From NCBI GenBank assembly GCA_964473245.1, contig CAYYOL010000010.1, forward strand, positions 1 to 54,630: a stretch of 54,630 bases of DNA, read 5' to 3'. This DNA is from CAYZJV01 sp964473245. Lineage in GTDB: Bacteria; Spirochaetota; Spirochaetia; Sphaerochaetales; Sphaerochaetaceae. The notes under the pieces are model-generated. The model had not been told where the DNA came from. It saw nothing but the letters and a program-made list of their open reading frames with translations, and made no database searches. Shown here piece by piece: positions 43,276-52,337 of this stretch; positions within the stretch are counted from its first letter, which is position 1; each line of letters opens with the position of its first letter. A program made the translations under genes and the position numbers.

Positions 43276-44064
43276 ATGCCGAAGAACGAATCCTGTCCAG
43301 CATGCCACCGCGTAATAGCACACGATGTTCTTGAGAAGTATCTCATGGTGTGTCCCGAGTGCGGTTTTCACCACAGACTCAATGCACCTGAGCGGATCGT
43401 CCAGATCACTGATCCAAATTCGTTTATCGAATTTTCTGGCGAACTTTGCTCGAGAAATCCGATTGAGTTGGATGGATATACCGAGAAGCTCCTGCAGTGC
43501 AGGCAGAAAGCCAGTATGAATGAGGCGGTAGTGACCGGAACCTGCAGCATTGAGAACCAAGAAGCGGTGCTCGCTGTGATGTCCTTCGATTTCATGGGTG
43601 GCAGCATGGGCTCTGTGGTGGGAGAGAAGATCACCCAGGCGATGTTCGAAGGAGCGCTCACACGAACTCCCGTGATCATCTTCACTGCCAGCGGAGGTGC
43701 TCGCATGCAGGAGGGGATATTCAGCCTCATGCAGATGGCGAAGACAGCCAGTGCAGCAGCCTTGCTCGAAAAAACCGGCGTTCCACTGTTCATAGTACTC
43801 ACCCATCCGACGACGGGAGGAGTGACAGCATCGTTCGCCATGCTCGGCGATGTGATCATCGCCGAACCGGGAGCTCTGATCGGATTCGCAGGACCGAGGG
43901 TGATCGAGGGAACCATCGGTCAGACACTGCCGGAAGGGTTCCAACGCGCTGAATTTCAGTTGAAGAAAGGGTTTGTCGATGCGATCGTCCCTCGGGACAG
44001 ATTGCGTTCCCAACTCGCTTTTCTCATGAGAACCCACAAGGAGCAACAGTATGCAGAGAACTGA
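43276..44064 (+). CDS. accD: Acetyl-CoA carboxylase carboxyltransferase beta subunit
   Basis: Transfers carboxyl from biotin to acetyl-CoA together with AccA; 262 residues. Four-cysteine zinc ribbon CPAC...CPECGF (Cys7, 10, 26, 29) at the N terminus, then the crotonase-like fold with TASGGARMQEG and HPTTGGVTASFAMLGD. Starts 5 nt after accC; overlaps accA by 14 nt. Confidence 0.95.
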   Translation: MPKNESCPACHRVIAHDVLEKYLMVCPECGFHHRLNAPERIVQITDPNSFIEFSGELCSRNPIELDGYTEKLLQCRQKASMNEAVVTGTCSIENQEAVLAVMSFDFMGGSMGSVVGEKITQAMFEGALTRTPVIIFTASGGARMQEGIFSLMQMAKTASAAALLEKTGVPLFIVLTHPTTGGVTASFAMLGDVIIAEPGALIGFAGPRVIEGTIGQTLPEGFQRAEFQLKKGFVDAIVPRDRLRSQLAFLMRTHKEQQYAEN

Positions 44065-44986
44065 TGATCATCAACTACAGGAGTCCTTCTCTCGACTCGA
44101 ACAGTTCGCATCGAGCGATCCTCGTGCAAAGGAGCGCTCCTCTTGGGAATGTGTGCTTCTCAGCAGACAACAGGGGAGACCAGGTGCCAGTACCTACATA
44201 GACCTTATCTGTGATGAGTTCATGGAACTGCACGGTGATCGTACCTATGGGGACGATCCGGCCATGATCGGAGGCATCGGCACCATCGGCGATAGAGCGA
44301 TCACTTTCATCGGCAATAGAAAAGGGATGAACCTTCGGGAGAACATTGAGCGAAACTATGGCATGAGCAATCCCGAGGGGTATAGAAAGGCGCTGCGACT
44401 CGCCAAGCAGGCCGAAAAATTCAACCGGCCGGTAGTCTGTTTCATCGACACCCCCGGAGCCTTCCCCGGCCTCGGTGCAGAGGAGCGGGGAATCGGGGAG
44501 GCCATTGCACGCAACCTGAAGGAGTTCTCCACACTCAAAGTTCCTGTCTTGAGCTTTATAATCGGAGAGGGAGGCAGCGGAGGAGCTCTCGGGATTGGCG
44601 TGGGAGATAAATTGTACATGCTCGAGAATGCAGTCTATTCGGTCATTACCCCGGAGGGGTTTGCTTCTATTCTACTTCGAGATCCATCTCGAGCTCAGGA
44701 GGCTGCAGAAGCCATGAAGATGACCGCTCACGATTTGAAGCGGTTCAATATCATCCACGATATCATTCCCGAAGTGCCTGAAGGAGCCCACAAGGATCCG
44801 AAGTTCACAGCCATGGCGATCAAAGAGACCATCATCCGAGATCTCGACAACCTCTGCACGAAATCTGCAGCGACTCTGGTCAGATACCGGATCAGAAAGA
44901 TTCGGGGAATCGGAAATTACGAAGGAACCGAGGCGTGGTGGACCACGCTCATGGAGGTCTTCAAATCCACCTCGGATCTCAAATAG
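44051..44986 (+). CDS. accA: Acetyl-CoA carboxylase carboxyltransferase alpha subunit
   Basis: Partner of AccD; 311 residues. FMELHGDRTYGDDPAMIGG, FIDTPGAFPGLGAEERG and IGEGGSGGALGIG are the family landmarks. GGAG lies 8 nt before ATG, inside the accD end. The acc operon stops here; the next gene converges after 14 nt and no clear terminator is seen. Confidence 0.95.
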   Translation: MQRTDDHQLQESFSRLEQFASSDPRAKERSSWECVLLSRQQGRPGASTYIDLICDEFMELHGDRTYGDDPAMIGGIGTIGDRAITFIGNRKGMNLRENIERNYGMSNPEGYRKALRLAKQAEKFNRPVVCFIDTPGAFPGLGAEERGIGEAIARNLKEFSTLKVPVLSFIIGEGGSGGALGIGVGDKLYMLENAVYSVITPEGFASILLRDPSRAQEAAEAMKMTAHDLKRFNIIHDIIPEVPEGAHKDPKFTAMAIKETIIRDLDNLCTKSAATLVRYRIRKIRGIGNYEGTEAWWTTLMEVFKSTSDLK

Positions 44987-45000
44987 ACACCCGCCTCGTA

Positions 45001-46119
45001 TTAGCTTGAGTGGGTCCGCTTCTTCAATCCGACCGGAGTGTGTCCGCGAAGTTCCCACTTTCTGCTGTGGTCACTGAGCTGTGAGTACAGTTCGGTGAAA
45101 CGGTTGATCTCCTCCATTCCGGAAAATAGGAGACCATACTCGTTCAGGAGATTGAATACATCCTGCATTCCCTCTCCTACGATACAGGCATCGGAGATAT
45201 CGTCCATGAGATCTTCGATCTGTTCACCATTCGGCAACCGGTATCCACTGAGAAACTCAAGCATGGCGCTTGCAGCCGGGCTCTGGTCATCGTACGGGGT
45301 CTGGAAGTATTTCACCAGATCTTCCCGCGATGGAGCATAGTAGGATATCTGTCTTACCTTCTCAAGGAACAGCTCGACCTCTGCATCGCTTCTGAAATAG
45401 CTGGATATGACCAATTCATCTTCGAACCACCAGTAGTACTGAATCTTTCCGAGTTCGATCAATTCATCCATGACCATGGCCGGAGTGAGACTTTCAGCTT
45501 CGAATCGATTCCAGACTATCGCATACTGATCGATATCGAGCACCCCATAGAGGTTCGAGAGGGCAACGGCGTAGGCGTCCAATCGCTGATGGAAGTTCAC
45601 CCTCTTCCATATGCCGTCTTCAGAGAGGATCTGCAAAGCAGGAAGCAACTCATGTGGCACGACGGCTGTGAACTTCTTCCCATCTCTGAACAAGTAGAGG
45701 AACCCGAAGTTGTGGACGTGCGAGATATCGCGGAAATGCAACGAATCGTGTTCCACTTCGATGCTGGGAGAGTCTTTGAATCGAGCGAGAAATTCCAGAT
45801 TCATCTGGGGGAAATAGGGTAGCATTCGGGGGAACTGAGAAACCAGTCGGTCGGCGAGTTGCTCAACGACCTGCTTTTTCCTGAGCGATGACGGTATTTG
45901 CACCTCATGATCCTGAGCAAGGTCTCGAAGGTGCTCTTTGGTATAAGAATCCAGACAAGCCGAAATCGTGTGTACCGGAGTCTGAGTGACTGCTGCATTC
46001 TGCAACAACTCACGGTTCAATGCCGGTTCTGTGTCCATGATACTTCTCAGCAGCTCGTCGCTGAAAACCGGAGGAGCATAGGTGTCGCGTATAGGATATG
46101 TAAACCCAATCTCTTTCAT
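45001..46119 (-). CDS. Unknown protein with SAP/Rho-N-like helical motif
   Basis: About 372 residues, no signal peptide or membrane helix. Residues about 58-95 (KEHLRDLAQDHEVQIPSSLR followed by KKQVVEQL) resemble the small SAP/Rho-N helix-extension-helix fold, often nucleic-acid binding. The rest is rich in aromatic and acidic residues, with no family recognised. It directly follows the DUF4954 gene: GTG/ATG codons at 46140/46137 overlap that gene's stop as TGATG, an alternative coupled start to the ATG at 46119. The arrangement suggests a joint function with the DUF4954 protein. Confidence 0.7.
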   Translation of the reverse strand: MKEIGFTYPIRDTYAPPVFSDELLRSIMDTEPALNRELLQNAAVTQTPVHTISACLDSYTKEHLRDLAQDHEVQIPSSLRKKQVVEQLADRLVSQFPRMLPYFPQMNLEFLARFKDSPSIEVEHDSLHFRDISHVHNFGFLYLFRDGKKFTAVVPHELLPALQILSEDGIWKRVNFHQRLDAYAVALSNLYGVLDIDQYAIVWNRFEAESLTPAMVMDELIELGKIQYYWWFEDELVISSYFRSDAEVELFLEKVRQISYYAPSREDLVKYFQTPYDDQSPAASAMLEFLSGYRLPNGEQIEDLMDDISDACIVGEGMQDVFNLLNEYGLLFSGMEEINRFTELYSQLSDHSRKWELRGHTPVGLKKRTHSS

Positions 46120-46136
46120 GCCCCTAATGTAACACA

Positions 46137-48362
46137 TCACTGCTGGGGAGGAAAGCGCCGCACTAACTCCTTCAAAGATTCCATAGCCCTCCTGCTCTCC
46201 TGCACGAACGGGTTCTCATCTGTCTTTCCGAGAACAGCGATCATCTCCTCATCGTTCCGGTAGACGATCTTCCTGAAGGGATCCTCGAAATCCTTCTTTC
46301 GAGAACGGTACACCTCGAACGCGTTCTGATCGCACAGCACAGTGAAGCGAGAAACCAGGGACTCCCAATGGCTCTTATCGAGTTCGATCGTCTGTGAGAT
46401 TCGTTGCAGAGCCTGGAGAGCAACGGTTGCCTTCACCAGGGGATAGAGCTCCCACCACTGGTCATATTGGGTATGGATAGCATCCCAAGTATCGATTCGC
46501 TCCTCTTCTATCTTTTGAATGAGCGAACGTATCTGACCTTCGGAAACCAGCTGCCCCCCCATGTTCCTGAACGGACCTGAGACCGCTTCGAAGAAATCGC
46601 GATCTGCCACTAGCTTGTCGGTGACTCGCTTCTGAAACTCGAATATCGTGTTTCCCTGCTCGTTGCAATAGGTACAGAGTATGCGCATACATCCGAATAC
46701 AAGCATCTCCTTGTATGCTCGGTATCCCTCGGCAACCTTGAAAATAAGCGCTGGGGTAGCTGAACGTTCGATTCCGTGTGCAAGCACTTCCAACGTTCCG
46801 ACTTGTTCCGGGTGCGTCTCAAGGAGCATTCTCCCCTGCTCAACGAGTGCACTCTCACTTGAACCGACTCCGGGGGCAATGAGGCCCGCTGCCAAGGCTG
46901 CCTGACCTACCCAGAGACTCAACAGCTGCATTCCCCGCTCAATCTCCTCAATGGTGTCGGGTGCTAGGTAGTCGGTCTCAATGTGCTGCTTCTTTATAGT
47001 ACGCGTATCTCGCTTTCTGAACTTCCACGCATTCCGTTCAAGGGCATATCGGTTGTACATCCACCAGTAGGCTGGCATGATGGTGACCTGTCCTGTCAGC
47101 TCTCGGTAGCCCACCATGGAGAAGGGAATCGGTATGGACAACTCGTTCGGATAGTCTCCCTTCGTAATGAGTGTGAACGCTGCAAAGGAACTATTGAACT
47201 TCAATGAACTCGATAGGGCTGGCCAGAAACCTCGATTCGCCTGCATTTCACCATCGTTTCCACGAGTATTGTGATTCGATCCGATATTCGCACCAGCGGC
47301 CATGTTCGACTGTCCCATCACAAGCGATGCAATAAGAAATGAGTTGTTGTGGTGCTGTTCGTGGAAGGGGAACACCAGCGTATTAAGCACCTCGCAACAG
47401 CTTATGGTGGAGTTGTCTCCAAGCACCGAATTGAGCAGTCGGGCACCATATTTCAGGTTGCTGTTGTTTCCCATGATGAATCGGACTGCCTTCACACCGT
47501 AGAAGACTCGACAACCGAACCCTATAATTCCATTGACCAGTTCCACCCCCTCGCCGATTTGTGTCGCAGAGGTCTCCTGGGATCTGATTGTGAGATTCTT
47601 TAACTTATTCGCACCTTTCACATAGGCATGGGAGCCGATTTTGACATCCTTGATCACTCGACAGGACTTGATGACTGTCCGATCACCGACTTCGGCATAC
47701 CAGCCCCGTTTCGAAGAGAAGGACTTTTGTGTCATGGTAGCGAGCCGGTCTATCAGCCGTGTCCGTTCCCGGTAGGTGCCCCATAGCCAGGCGTCGGCAC
47801 AGATGAGCGATTCGAATGGAAGTATCCGGCGGGTCTCCGCCTCGTTCATGACGCTCAACCAGATGCGTACATCCTCGGGCTCCCCCTCCTTGACGATTCC
47901 GTTACCGAACTTGGCATGGTTGGTAGCATCCATCTCGTCGATCTCATTCAACATACACTGGTGTCCGATAATGTAGTGGGAGATATAGGCACACCGATGG
48001 ATGACACAATGTCGTCCAATATCGGAGGAGATGATGTGACTGTCACGAATGCCCTCGGGTAGTGCGAAGTCGTGATAACTTACAACATACGGTTCAAGCG
48101 ATGCTATTCGGACAAGACCATAGAATGCATTGCGTCGAATCAGTGAGATATCGATGGGGTCCTCCACGAGGACATGATCCCAATTGGGGCTGTAGTTTCC
48201 TTGAGCTTTGAGCTGTACACGCTCAGATTGCGTCAATGCACGCCACTTTACATTCCAGTGTTGTATCTGCTGATCTCTCAGGTAGTACTCATTCTTCTGT
48301 GGCGGAATCTGATCGCCACTGATGAATCCGAATCCGTAAGCTTCGATAGGTGTCCTTTTCAT
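46137..48362 (-). CDS. DUF4954 beta-helix protein
   Basis: Cytoplasmic protein of 741 residues. The central third is a left-handed beta-helix of hexapeptide-like turns (VGDRTVIKSCRVIKDVKIGS, IGFGCRVFYGVKAV, LGDNSTISCCEVL), with the striking conserved-looking AAGANIGSNHNTRGNDGEM loop; the C-terminal third is helical. I recall this as DUF4954, found in Bacteroidetes and spirochaetes. The helix resembles that of sugar-nucleotide acyl- or nucleotidyltransferases, so a sugar-related activity is possible but unproven. No Shine-Dalgarno; a promoter whose -10 box ends 8 nt before the ATG suggests leaderless translation. Followed by a coupled unknown gene. Confidence 0.82.
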   Translation of the reverse strand: MKRTPIEAYGFGFISGDQIPPQKNEYYLRDQQIQHWNVKWRALTQSERVQLKAQGNYSPNWDHVLVEDPIDISLIRRNAFYGLVRIASLEPYVVSYHDFALPEGIRDSHIISSDIGRHCVIHRCAYISHYIIGHQCMLNEIDEMDATNHAKFGNGIVKEGEPEDVRIWLSVMNEAETRRILPFESLICADAWLWGTYRERTRLIDRLATMTQKSFSSKRGWYAEVGDRTVIKSCRVIKDVKIGSHAYVKGANKLKNLTIRSQETSATQIGEGVELVNGIIGFGCRVFYGVKAVRFIMGNNSNLKYGARLLNSVLGDNSTISCCEVLNTLVFPFHEQHHNNSFLIASLVMGQSNMAAGANIGSNHNTRGNDGEMQANRGFWPALSSSLKFNSSFAAFTLITKGDYPNELSIPIPFSMVGYRELTGQVTIMPAYWWMYNRYALERNAWKFRKRDTRTIKKQHIETDYLAPDTIEEIERGMQLLSLWVGQAALAAGLIAPGVGSSESALVEQGRMLLETHPEQVGTLEVLAHGIERSATPALIFKVAEGYRAYKEMLVFGCMRILCTYCNEQGNTIFEFQKRVTDKLVADRDFFEAVSGPFRNMGGQLVSEGQIRSLIQKIEEERIDTWDAIHTQYDQWWELYPLVKATVALQALQRISQTIELDKSHWESLVSRFTVLCDQNAFEVYRSRKKDFEDPFRKIVYRNDEEMIAVLGKTDENPFVQESRRAMESLKELVRRFPPQQ

Positions 48363-48370
48363 GGTAACAA

Positions 48371-48399
48371 ATCATACACTGTGGATCGGCTAGAGGCAA
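48371..48399 (-). promoter_or_regulatory. Promoter of the DUF4954 gene, probably leaderless
   Basis: TTGCCT (48394-48399), 17 nt, TATGAT (48371-48376), then 8 nt to the ATG at 48362, which has no Shine-Dalgarno sequence. Confidence 0.6.
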
Positions 48400-48504
48400 C
48401 AAATCTTCCTGCTAGGTAATGGAAAGGTAGCAATACCGTAGAACAAGCGATGGAGCCTTTCGTTGCTGCACTCGCTCGACATGCATACATGAGCTGTGGG
48501 TGAG

Positions 48505-48837
48505 TCAGAGGAGAGCGGTCTGTACAAGCACCATGTAGATTCCGGTCCCGGCTGCGATACTGACAAGTGTGTTCCGACGCCACAGGTGCACTACAGCGGT
48601 GACGATCACGCCGATGATCTCGTTCATCCAAAGCGTATGGTCCAAGAATGAGATATGCTTCACACTGTATACTACCAATGCCGCCATGACCGCTGGTGGA
48701 AGGACTCTCCCGAGGTAGGAGATAGCTCTGGGTACCTCTTGTTTCGCTGTGCCGAACAGAAGAAACGGAACCACTCGAGTGGCAAGCGTCGAGATTGCCG
48801 TGACCAGTACGATCAGAAGCGAATAACGAATGTTCAT
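48505..48837 (-). CDS. azlD: AzlD family branched-chain amino acid export subunit
   Basis: Small membrane protein of 110 residues with four hydrophobic segments and the typical TRVVPFLLFG and YLGRVLPPAVMAALVVY blocks. Works with AzlC as a two-component exporter of branched-chain amino acids (as YgaZH or AzlCD). Overlaps azlC by the ATGA tetranucleotide. Confidence 0.92.
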   Translation of the reverse strand: MNIRYSLLIVLVTAISTLATRVVPFLLFGTAKQEVPRAISYLGRVLPPAVMAALVVYSVKHISFLDHTLWMNEIIGVIVTAVVHLWRRNTLVSIAAGTGIYMVLVQTALL

Positions 48838-49526
48838 GCATCCTCCCCGATCAACGACCTACCTGCAAGCAGGATCGTGACCGCAACCATAAGAGCGGGT
48901 AGCAGGAAGTTCTCCGGACCGAACAGCAGCAATGAGCCGATAGCACATGCTGCTCCGATAACCGCGGGGACATGGCGTTTGGTGGAGAGCCATTGCTCTA
49001 TGAATATTACCGTGAAGAGTGCAGTCATGGCGAAATCGATACCGGTAATATCGAAGGAGATGTAGGAACCGAGCACAGATCCGATAACGGAACCTGAGAC
49101 CCAATAGCTCTGATTCAACACCGCTATGCGAAACGAGAGGGTATCGCGCTCCTCCTTTGAACCGACATCGCCTGTTGCACAGAGTAATGCATAGGTTTCA
49201 TCGGTAAGACTGAAGATCATATAAGGAGCCCGTCTCCCCATGCTTCTGAACCGTTCAATGAAAGAGATTCCATAGAAGATATGACGTGAATTCACCAATA
49301 GCGTGGTAATCGCAACGGTGGTAAGGGGTGCTTGCTGGGAGAGCAGTCCTACCAGAACGAATTGCATGGAGCCGGCGAAGACGAAGACACTGATACCGAG
49401 TGCCCAGAGCCAATGATACCCTGCCTGTTGGAGCAGAAGACCGAATGCAATACCAAGTACACTGTACCCCATGAGAACCGGTATGGTTCTCAGAAATGCC
49501 TTCCTCCACAATCGAAGTGTACTCAT
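48834..49526 (-). CDS. azlC: AzlC family branched-chain amino acid export subunit
   Basis: Membrane protein of 230 residues. MGYSVLGIAFGLLLQ, FAGSMQFVLVGLL and LLVNSRHIFYGIS are diagnostic for AzlC. Forms the exporter with AzlD. AGGTAG precedes the ATG. It starts only 9 nt after the trpS stop, so trpS-azlC-azlD looks like one transcript. Confidence 0.93.
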   Translation of the reverse strand: MSTLRLWRKAFLRTIPVLMGYSVLGIAFGLLLQQAGYHWLWALGISVFVFAGSMQFVLVGLLSQQAPLTTVAITTLLVNSRHIFYGISFIERFRSMGRRAPYMIFSLTDETYALLCATGDVGSKEERDTLSFRIAVLNQSYWVSGSVIGSVLGSYISFDITGIDFAMTALFTVIFIEQWLSTKRHVPAVIGAACAIGSLLLFGPENFLLPALMVAVTILLAGRSLIGEDA

Positions 49527-49535
49527 GCAATCTAC

Positions 49536-50528
49536 CTAGATCGTGAGGTGCATCGCTTTTCGCATGGTTTCGACCTGCTCATCACCAATCTCACTCGCCT
49601 TTTTGGTTCCGGTCATTATGATGTCCTTCACTTCATCTATATGTGCTTCGTAGTAGGCTCGTCGCTCCCTCATGGGCTCAAGAAGCGTGTTCAAGCTCTT
49701 CATGAGCTTCTTCTTACAGGCGACGCAGCCGATCTGAGCTGTTCGACACATCTCCCAGATATTGTCACACTCATCCGGCGTGAAGATCTTGTGGTACTTG
49801 CCGACGTTGCAGATCTCTGGTGTTCCGGGAATATCCACAGTGACTCGAGCCGGGTCAGTAACCGCCTTTCGGACCTTCTGCTCGACCTCTTTCGCCGAGT
49901 CCGAAAGATAGATGGCGTTCCCCATGCTTTTACCCATCTTGGCATTGCCATCCAATCCGGCAAGACGCGGTACGGTACTCAACTTAGCCTGTGGTTCGAC
50001 GATTTCGGTACCATACATCCCATTGAATTTCCTTACGATTCTTCTCGACAATTCGATATGGGGCAGCTGATCCTCACCGACAGGAACCAGATCGGCATTG
50101 CAGAAGGTGATATCGGCCGTCTGACTCACCGGATAGCCGAGGAATCCGTAGGAAAGGTCTTTATATCCATACTGCTTTGCCTCTGTCTTTATGGTCGGAT
50201 TGTGCCTCAGCACATTCACACTCACCAGCATGGAGTAATACACCGTCATTTCAGCAATGGACTTGACCGCACTCTGCTGCACGATTGTGACCTTTTTGGG
50301 ATCCAGTCCAACGGAGAGATTGTCGATGGTCACCTGGAAAATGCTATCGTTCAGCAACTCAGGATGCTCGAAGTGAGTCGTGAGCGCCTGAATATCGGCG
50401 AGCAGAATAAAGGTATCATAGAGGTCCTGCAGCTCCACTCTGCTTTTGAGACTTCCCACATAGTGGCCCAAGTGTAGTCTTCCGGTGGTTCTGTCGCCTG
50501 TGAGTATCCGCTTTTTCGGTGTGTCCAT
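49536..50528 (-). CDS. trpS: Tryptophanyl-tRNA synthetase
   Basis: Class Ic aminoacyl-tRNA synthetase, 330 residues. Signature GRLHLGHYVGSL (HIGH) and KMGKSMGNAI (KMSKS) are intact. A Cys cluster CRTAQIGCVACKKK near residue 260 recalls the metal-binding TrpRS variants of some bacteria. AGGGAG precedes the ATG at 50528. Divergent from putP; no T-box or tryptophan leader is visible in the 164-nt gap. Confidence 0.95.
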   Translation of the reverse strand: MDTPKKRILTGDRTTGRLHLGHYVGSLKSRVELQDLYDTFILLADIQALTTHFEHPELLNDSIFQVTIDNLSVGLDPKKVTIVQQSAVKSIAEMTVYYSMLVSVNVLRHNPTIKTEAKQYGYKDLSYGFLGYPVSQTADITFCNADLVPVGEDQLPHIELSRRIVRKFNGMYGTEIVEPQAKLSTVPRLAGLDGNAKMGKSMGNAIYLSDSAKEVEQKVRKAVTDPARVTVDIPGTPEICNVGKYHKIFTPDECDNIWEMCRTAQIGCVACKKKLMKSLNTLLEPMRERRAYYEAHIDEVKDIIMTGTKKASEIGDEQVETMRKAMHLTI

Positions 50529-50692
50529 AAAGATTCTCCCTGCATTTCTACTTCATTCGAGTATACAACAAATCGTCGAGGAGAAGAAAGTAGGCAGGCT
50601 TTGCATAAACATGCAGATTTTTGTATTTTTATACTGTTTCAGTTCACATTCCTGTCAGATTCCGGTACTATCGGAAAAAACGAGGAGGTTCT

Positions 50693-52264
50693 ATGCATCT
50701 CAATATTCTATCTTCTGGAGAGAAGGTCATCGCATTCATTGGAATGGCCCTCTACATGTTGCTGGTGATATACATCGGATTCGTCTACAGCAAGAGAAAC
50801 AAGAGTACCGAAGACTTTCTTCTTGGTGGTCGTTCACTGGGCCCTTGGGTCACTGCAATGAGTGCAGAGGCTTCGGATATGAGTAGCTGGTTGCTCATGG
50901 GGCTTCCCGGACTAGCCTATCTATCGGGATTTGCTAGTGCAAGCTGGACTGCGATCGGACTTGCTGTAGGAACCTGGTTCAACTGGAAGTTCGTGGCACA
51001 CCGACTGCGTACGTACAGTCATGTAGCGAACAATGCCATCACCCTTCCCGACTTCTTTTCGAATCGGTTCCATGACTCGAAGAAGATCCTCATGACGATT
51101 GCTGCAATCATCATTTTCTTTTTCTTCATCATCTACACCTCTTCCGGATTCGTTGCCCTTGGAAAGCTTTTCAATAGCCTGTTCGGGTTCGACTACACGC
51201 TCATGATGATCGTCGGAGCGCTCGTCGTTGTGCTCTATACCATACTGGGAGGCTTCCTTGCAGCGAGTACATCCGACTTCCTGCAGGGAACGCTCATGTC
51301 GTTCTCTTTAGTGTTCATCCTCATCGTAGGCTTTTTCGAAGCTGGAGGATTCTCTTCCATAGGAGCCACCATTGGCTCAATGGAGGGTTTTGGAAGTCTC
51401 ATGGCAAGCCACAACAGAGTGGATGGGACCGGTAGTCCAGTCTCGTTCCTTGAGATCGCCTCGGCGCTCGCATGGGGTCTCGGCTATTTCGGTATGCCAC
51501 ACATACTGCTTCGATTCATGGCTATCAAGAACCCCAGAGAGCTCGATCAATCTCGAAGAATCGCCATGACCTGGGTGATCATTTCTCTTGGCGTCGCCGT
51601 TTTGATCGGTGTAGTCGGAGCCGCTGTCTTTCCAGAGCTGCTTTCCGAAGTGGGCCCCGAAGGATACGCTGGGCAGAGCGAGACAATCTTTATTGCCATG
51701 ACGCAACTGCTCGGTGGTATATCGCCGATACTCGTGATCTTCATCGGAGTCATCCTCAGTGGGGTTGTGGCAGCGACCATGAGTACGAGCGACTCACAAC
51801 TATTGGTCACCAGCAGTGCTATCTCACAGAACTTCTTCAAGGGAGTGATCAAGAAGGATGCAACCGATAAACAGATTCTCTGGTTATCACGATTCACCAT
51901 TATCGTGGTAGCGATCATCGGAGCGTTTCTCGCTGCAGATCCAAACTCCTCTATCTTCGGTATCGTCAGTTACGCTTGGGCCGGTTTCGGTGCCGCATTC
52001 GGTCCGATCATGGTCTTCAGCCTCTTCTGGAAGCGAACTACGTTCCAGGGAGCGATCGCCGGTATGGTAGGCGGTTTCGCGACAGTTCTCGTGTGGAAGC
52101 ATCTGATCGCTCCGCTTGGTGGTGGTTGGACAATCTACGAGTTGCTACCTGCATTCATTTTCAGCGCACTCTGCATCTTCGTGGTGAGTCTGGTGACGGC
52201 ACCTCCTTCGAAGGAGATACAGGAAGAGTTCACCCATGTCGTCCAGAGCATCAAGGAGAAGTAG
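50693..52264 (+). CDS. putP: Sodium/proline symporter (SSS family)
   Basis: Na+-coupled solute symporter of 523 residues with about 13 helices. STEDFLLGGRSLGPWVTAMSAEASDMSSWLLMG-type N-terminal region (only parts quoted: DFLLGGRSLGP, SDMSSWLLMGLPG), FGMPHILLRFMAI and ATMSTSDSQLLV with the Na+-site Ser/Thr residues match PutP. GAGGAGGT is 5 nt before ATG 50693; the longer frame lacks a binding site. A proline dehydrogenase is not nearby, so substrate is assigned from similarity only. Confidence 0.9.
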   Translation: MHLNILSSGEKVIAFIGMALYMLLVIYIGFVYSKRNKSTEDFLLGGRSLGPWVTAMSAEASDMSSWLLMGLPGLAYLSGFASASWTAIGLAVGTWFNWKFVAHRLRTYSHVANNAITLPDFFSNRFHDSKKILMTIAAIIIFFFFIIYTSSGFVALGKLFNSLFGFDYTLMMIVGALVVVLYTILGGFLAASTSDFLQGTLMSFSLVFILIVGFFEAGGFSSIGATIGSMEGFGSLMASHNRVDGTGSPVSFLEIASALAWGLGYFGMPHILLRFMAIKNPRELDQSRRIAMTWVIISLGVAVLIGVVGAAVFPELLSEVGPEGYAGQSETIFIAMTQLLGGISPILVIFIGVILSGVVAATMSTSDSQLLVTSSAISQNFFKGVIKKDATDKQILWLSRFTIIVVAIIGAFLAADPNSSIFGIVSYAWAGFGAAFGPIMVFSLFWKRTTFQGAIAGMVGGFATVLVWKHLIAPLGGGWTIYELLPAFIFSALCIFVVSLVTAPPSKEIQEEFTHVVQSIKEK

Positions 52265-52337
52265 GTTTACACAAGGTATCGTGCTACCCGACCGATCTAC
52301 GGCATGATACAATGATCGTGAACTAAAGGAGTCGCCA

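Noticed and set aside
52276..52310. Hairpin GTATCGTGC...GCATGATAC between putP and the short-chain dehydrogenase gene
   Set aside because: Nine pairs including one G-T, but a long loop and no T-run; it may be a weak terminator or chance, so it was not called as a feature.
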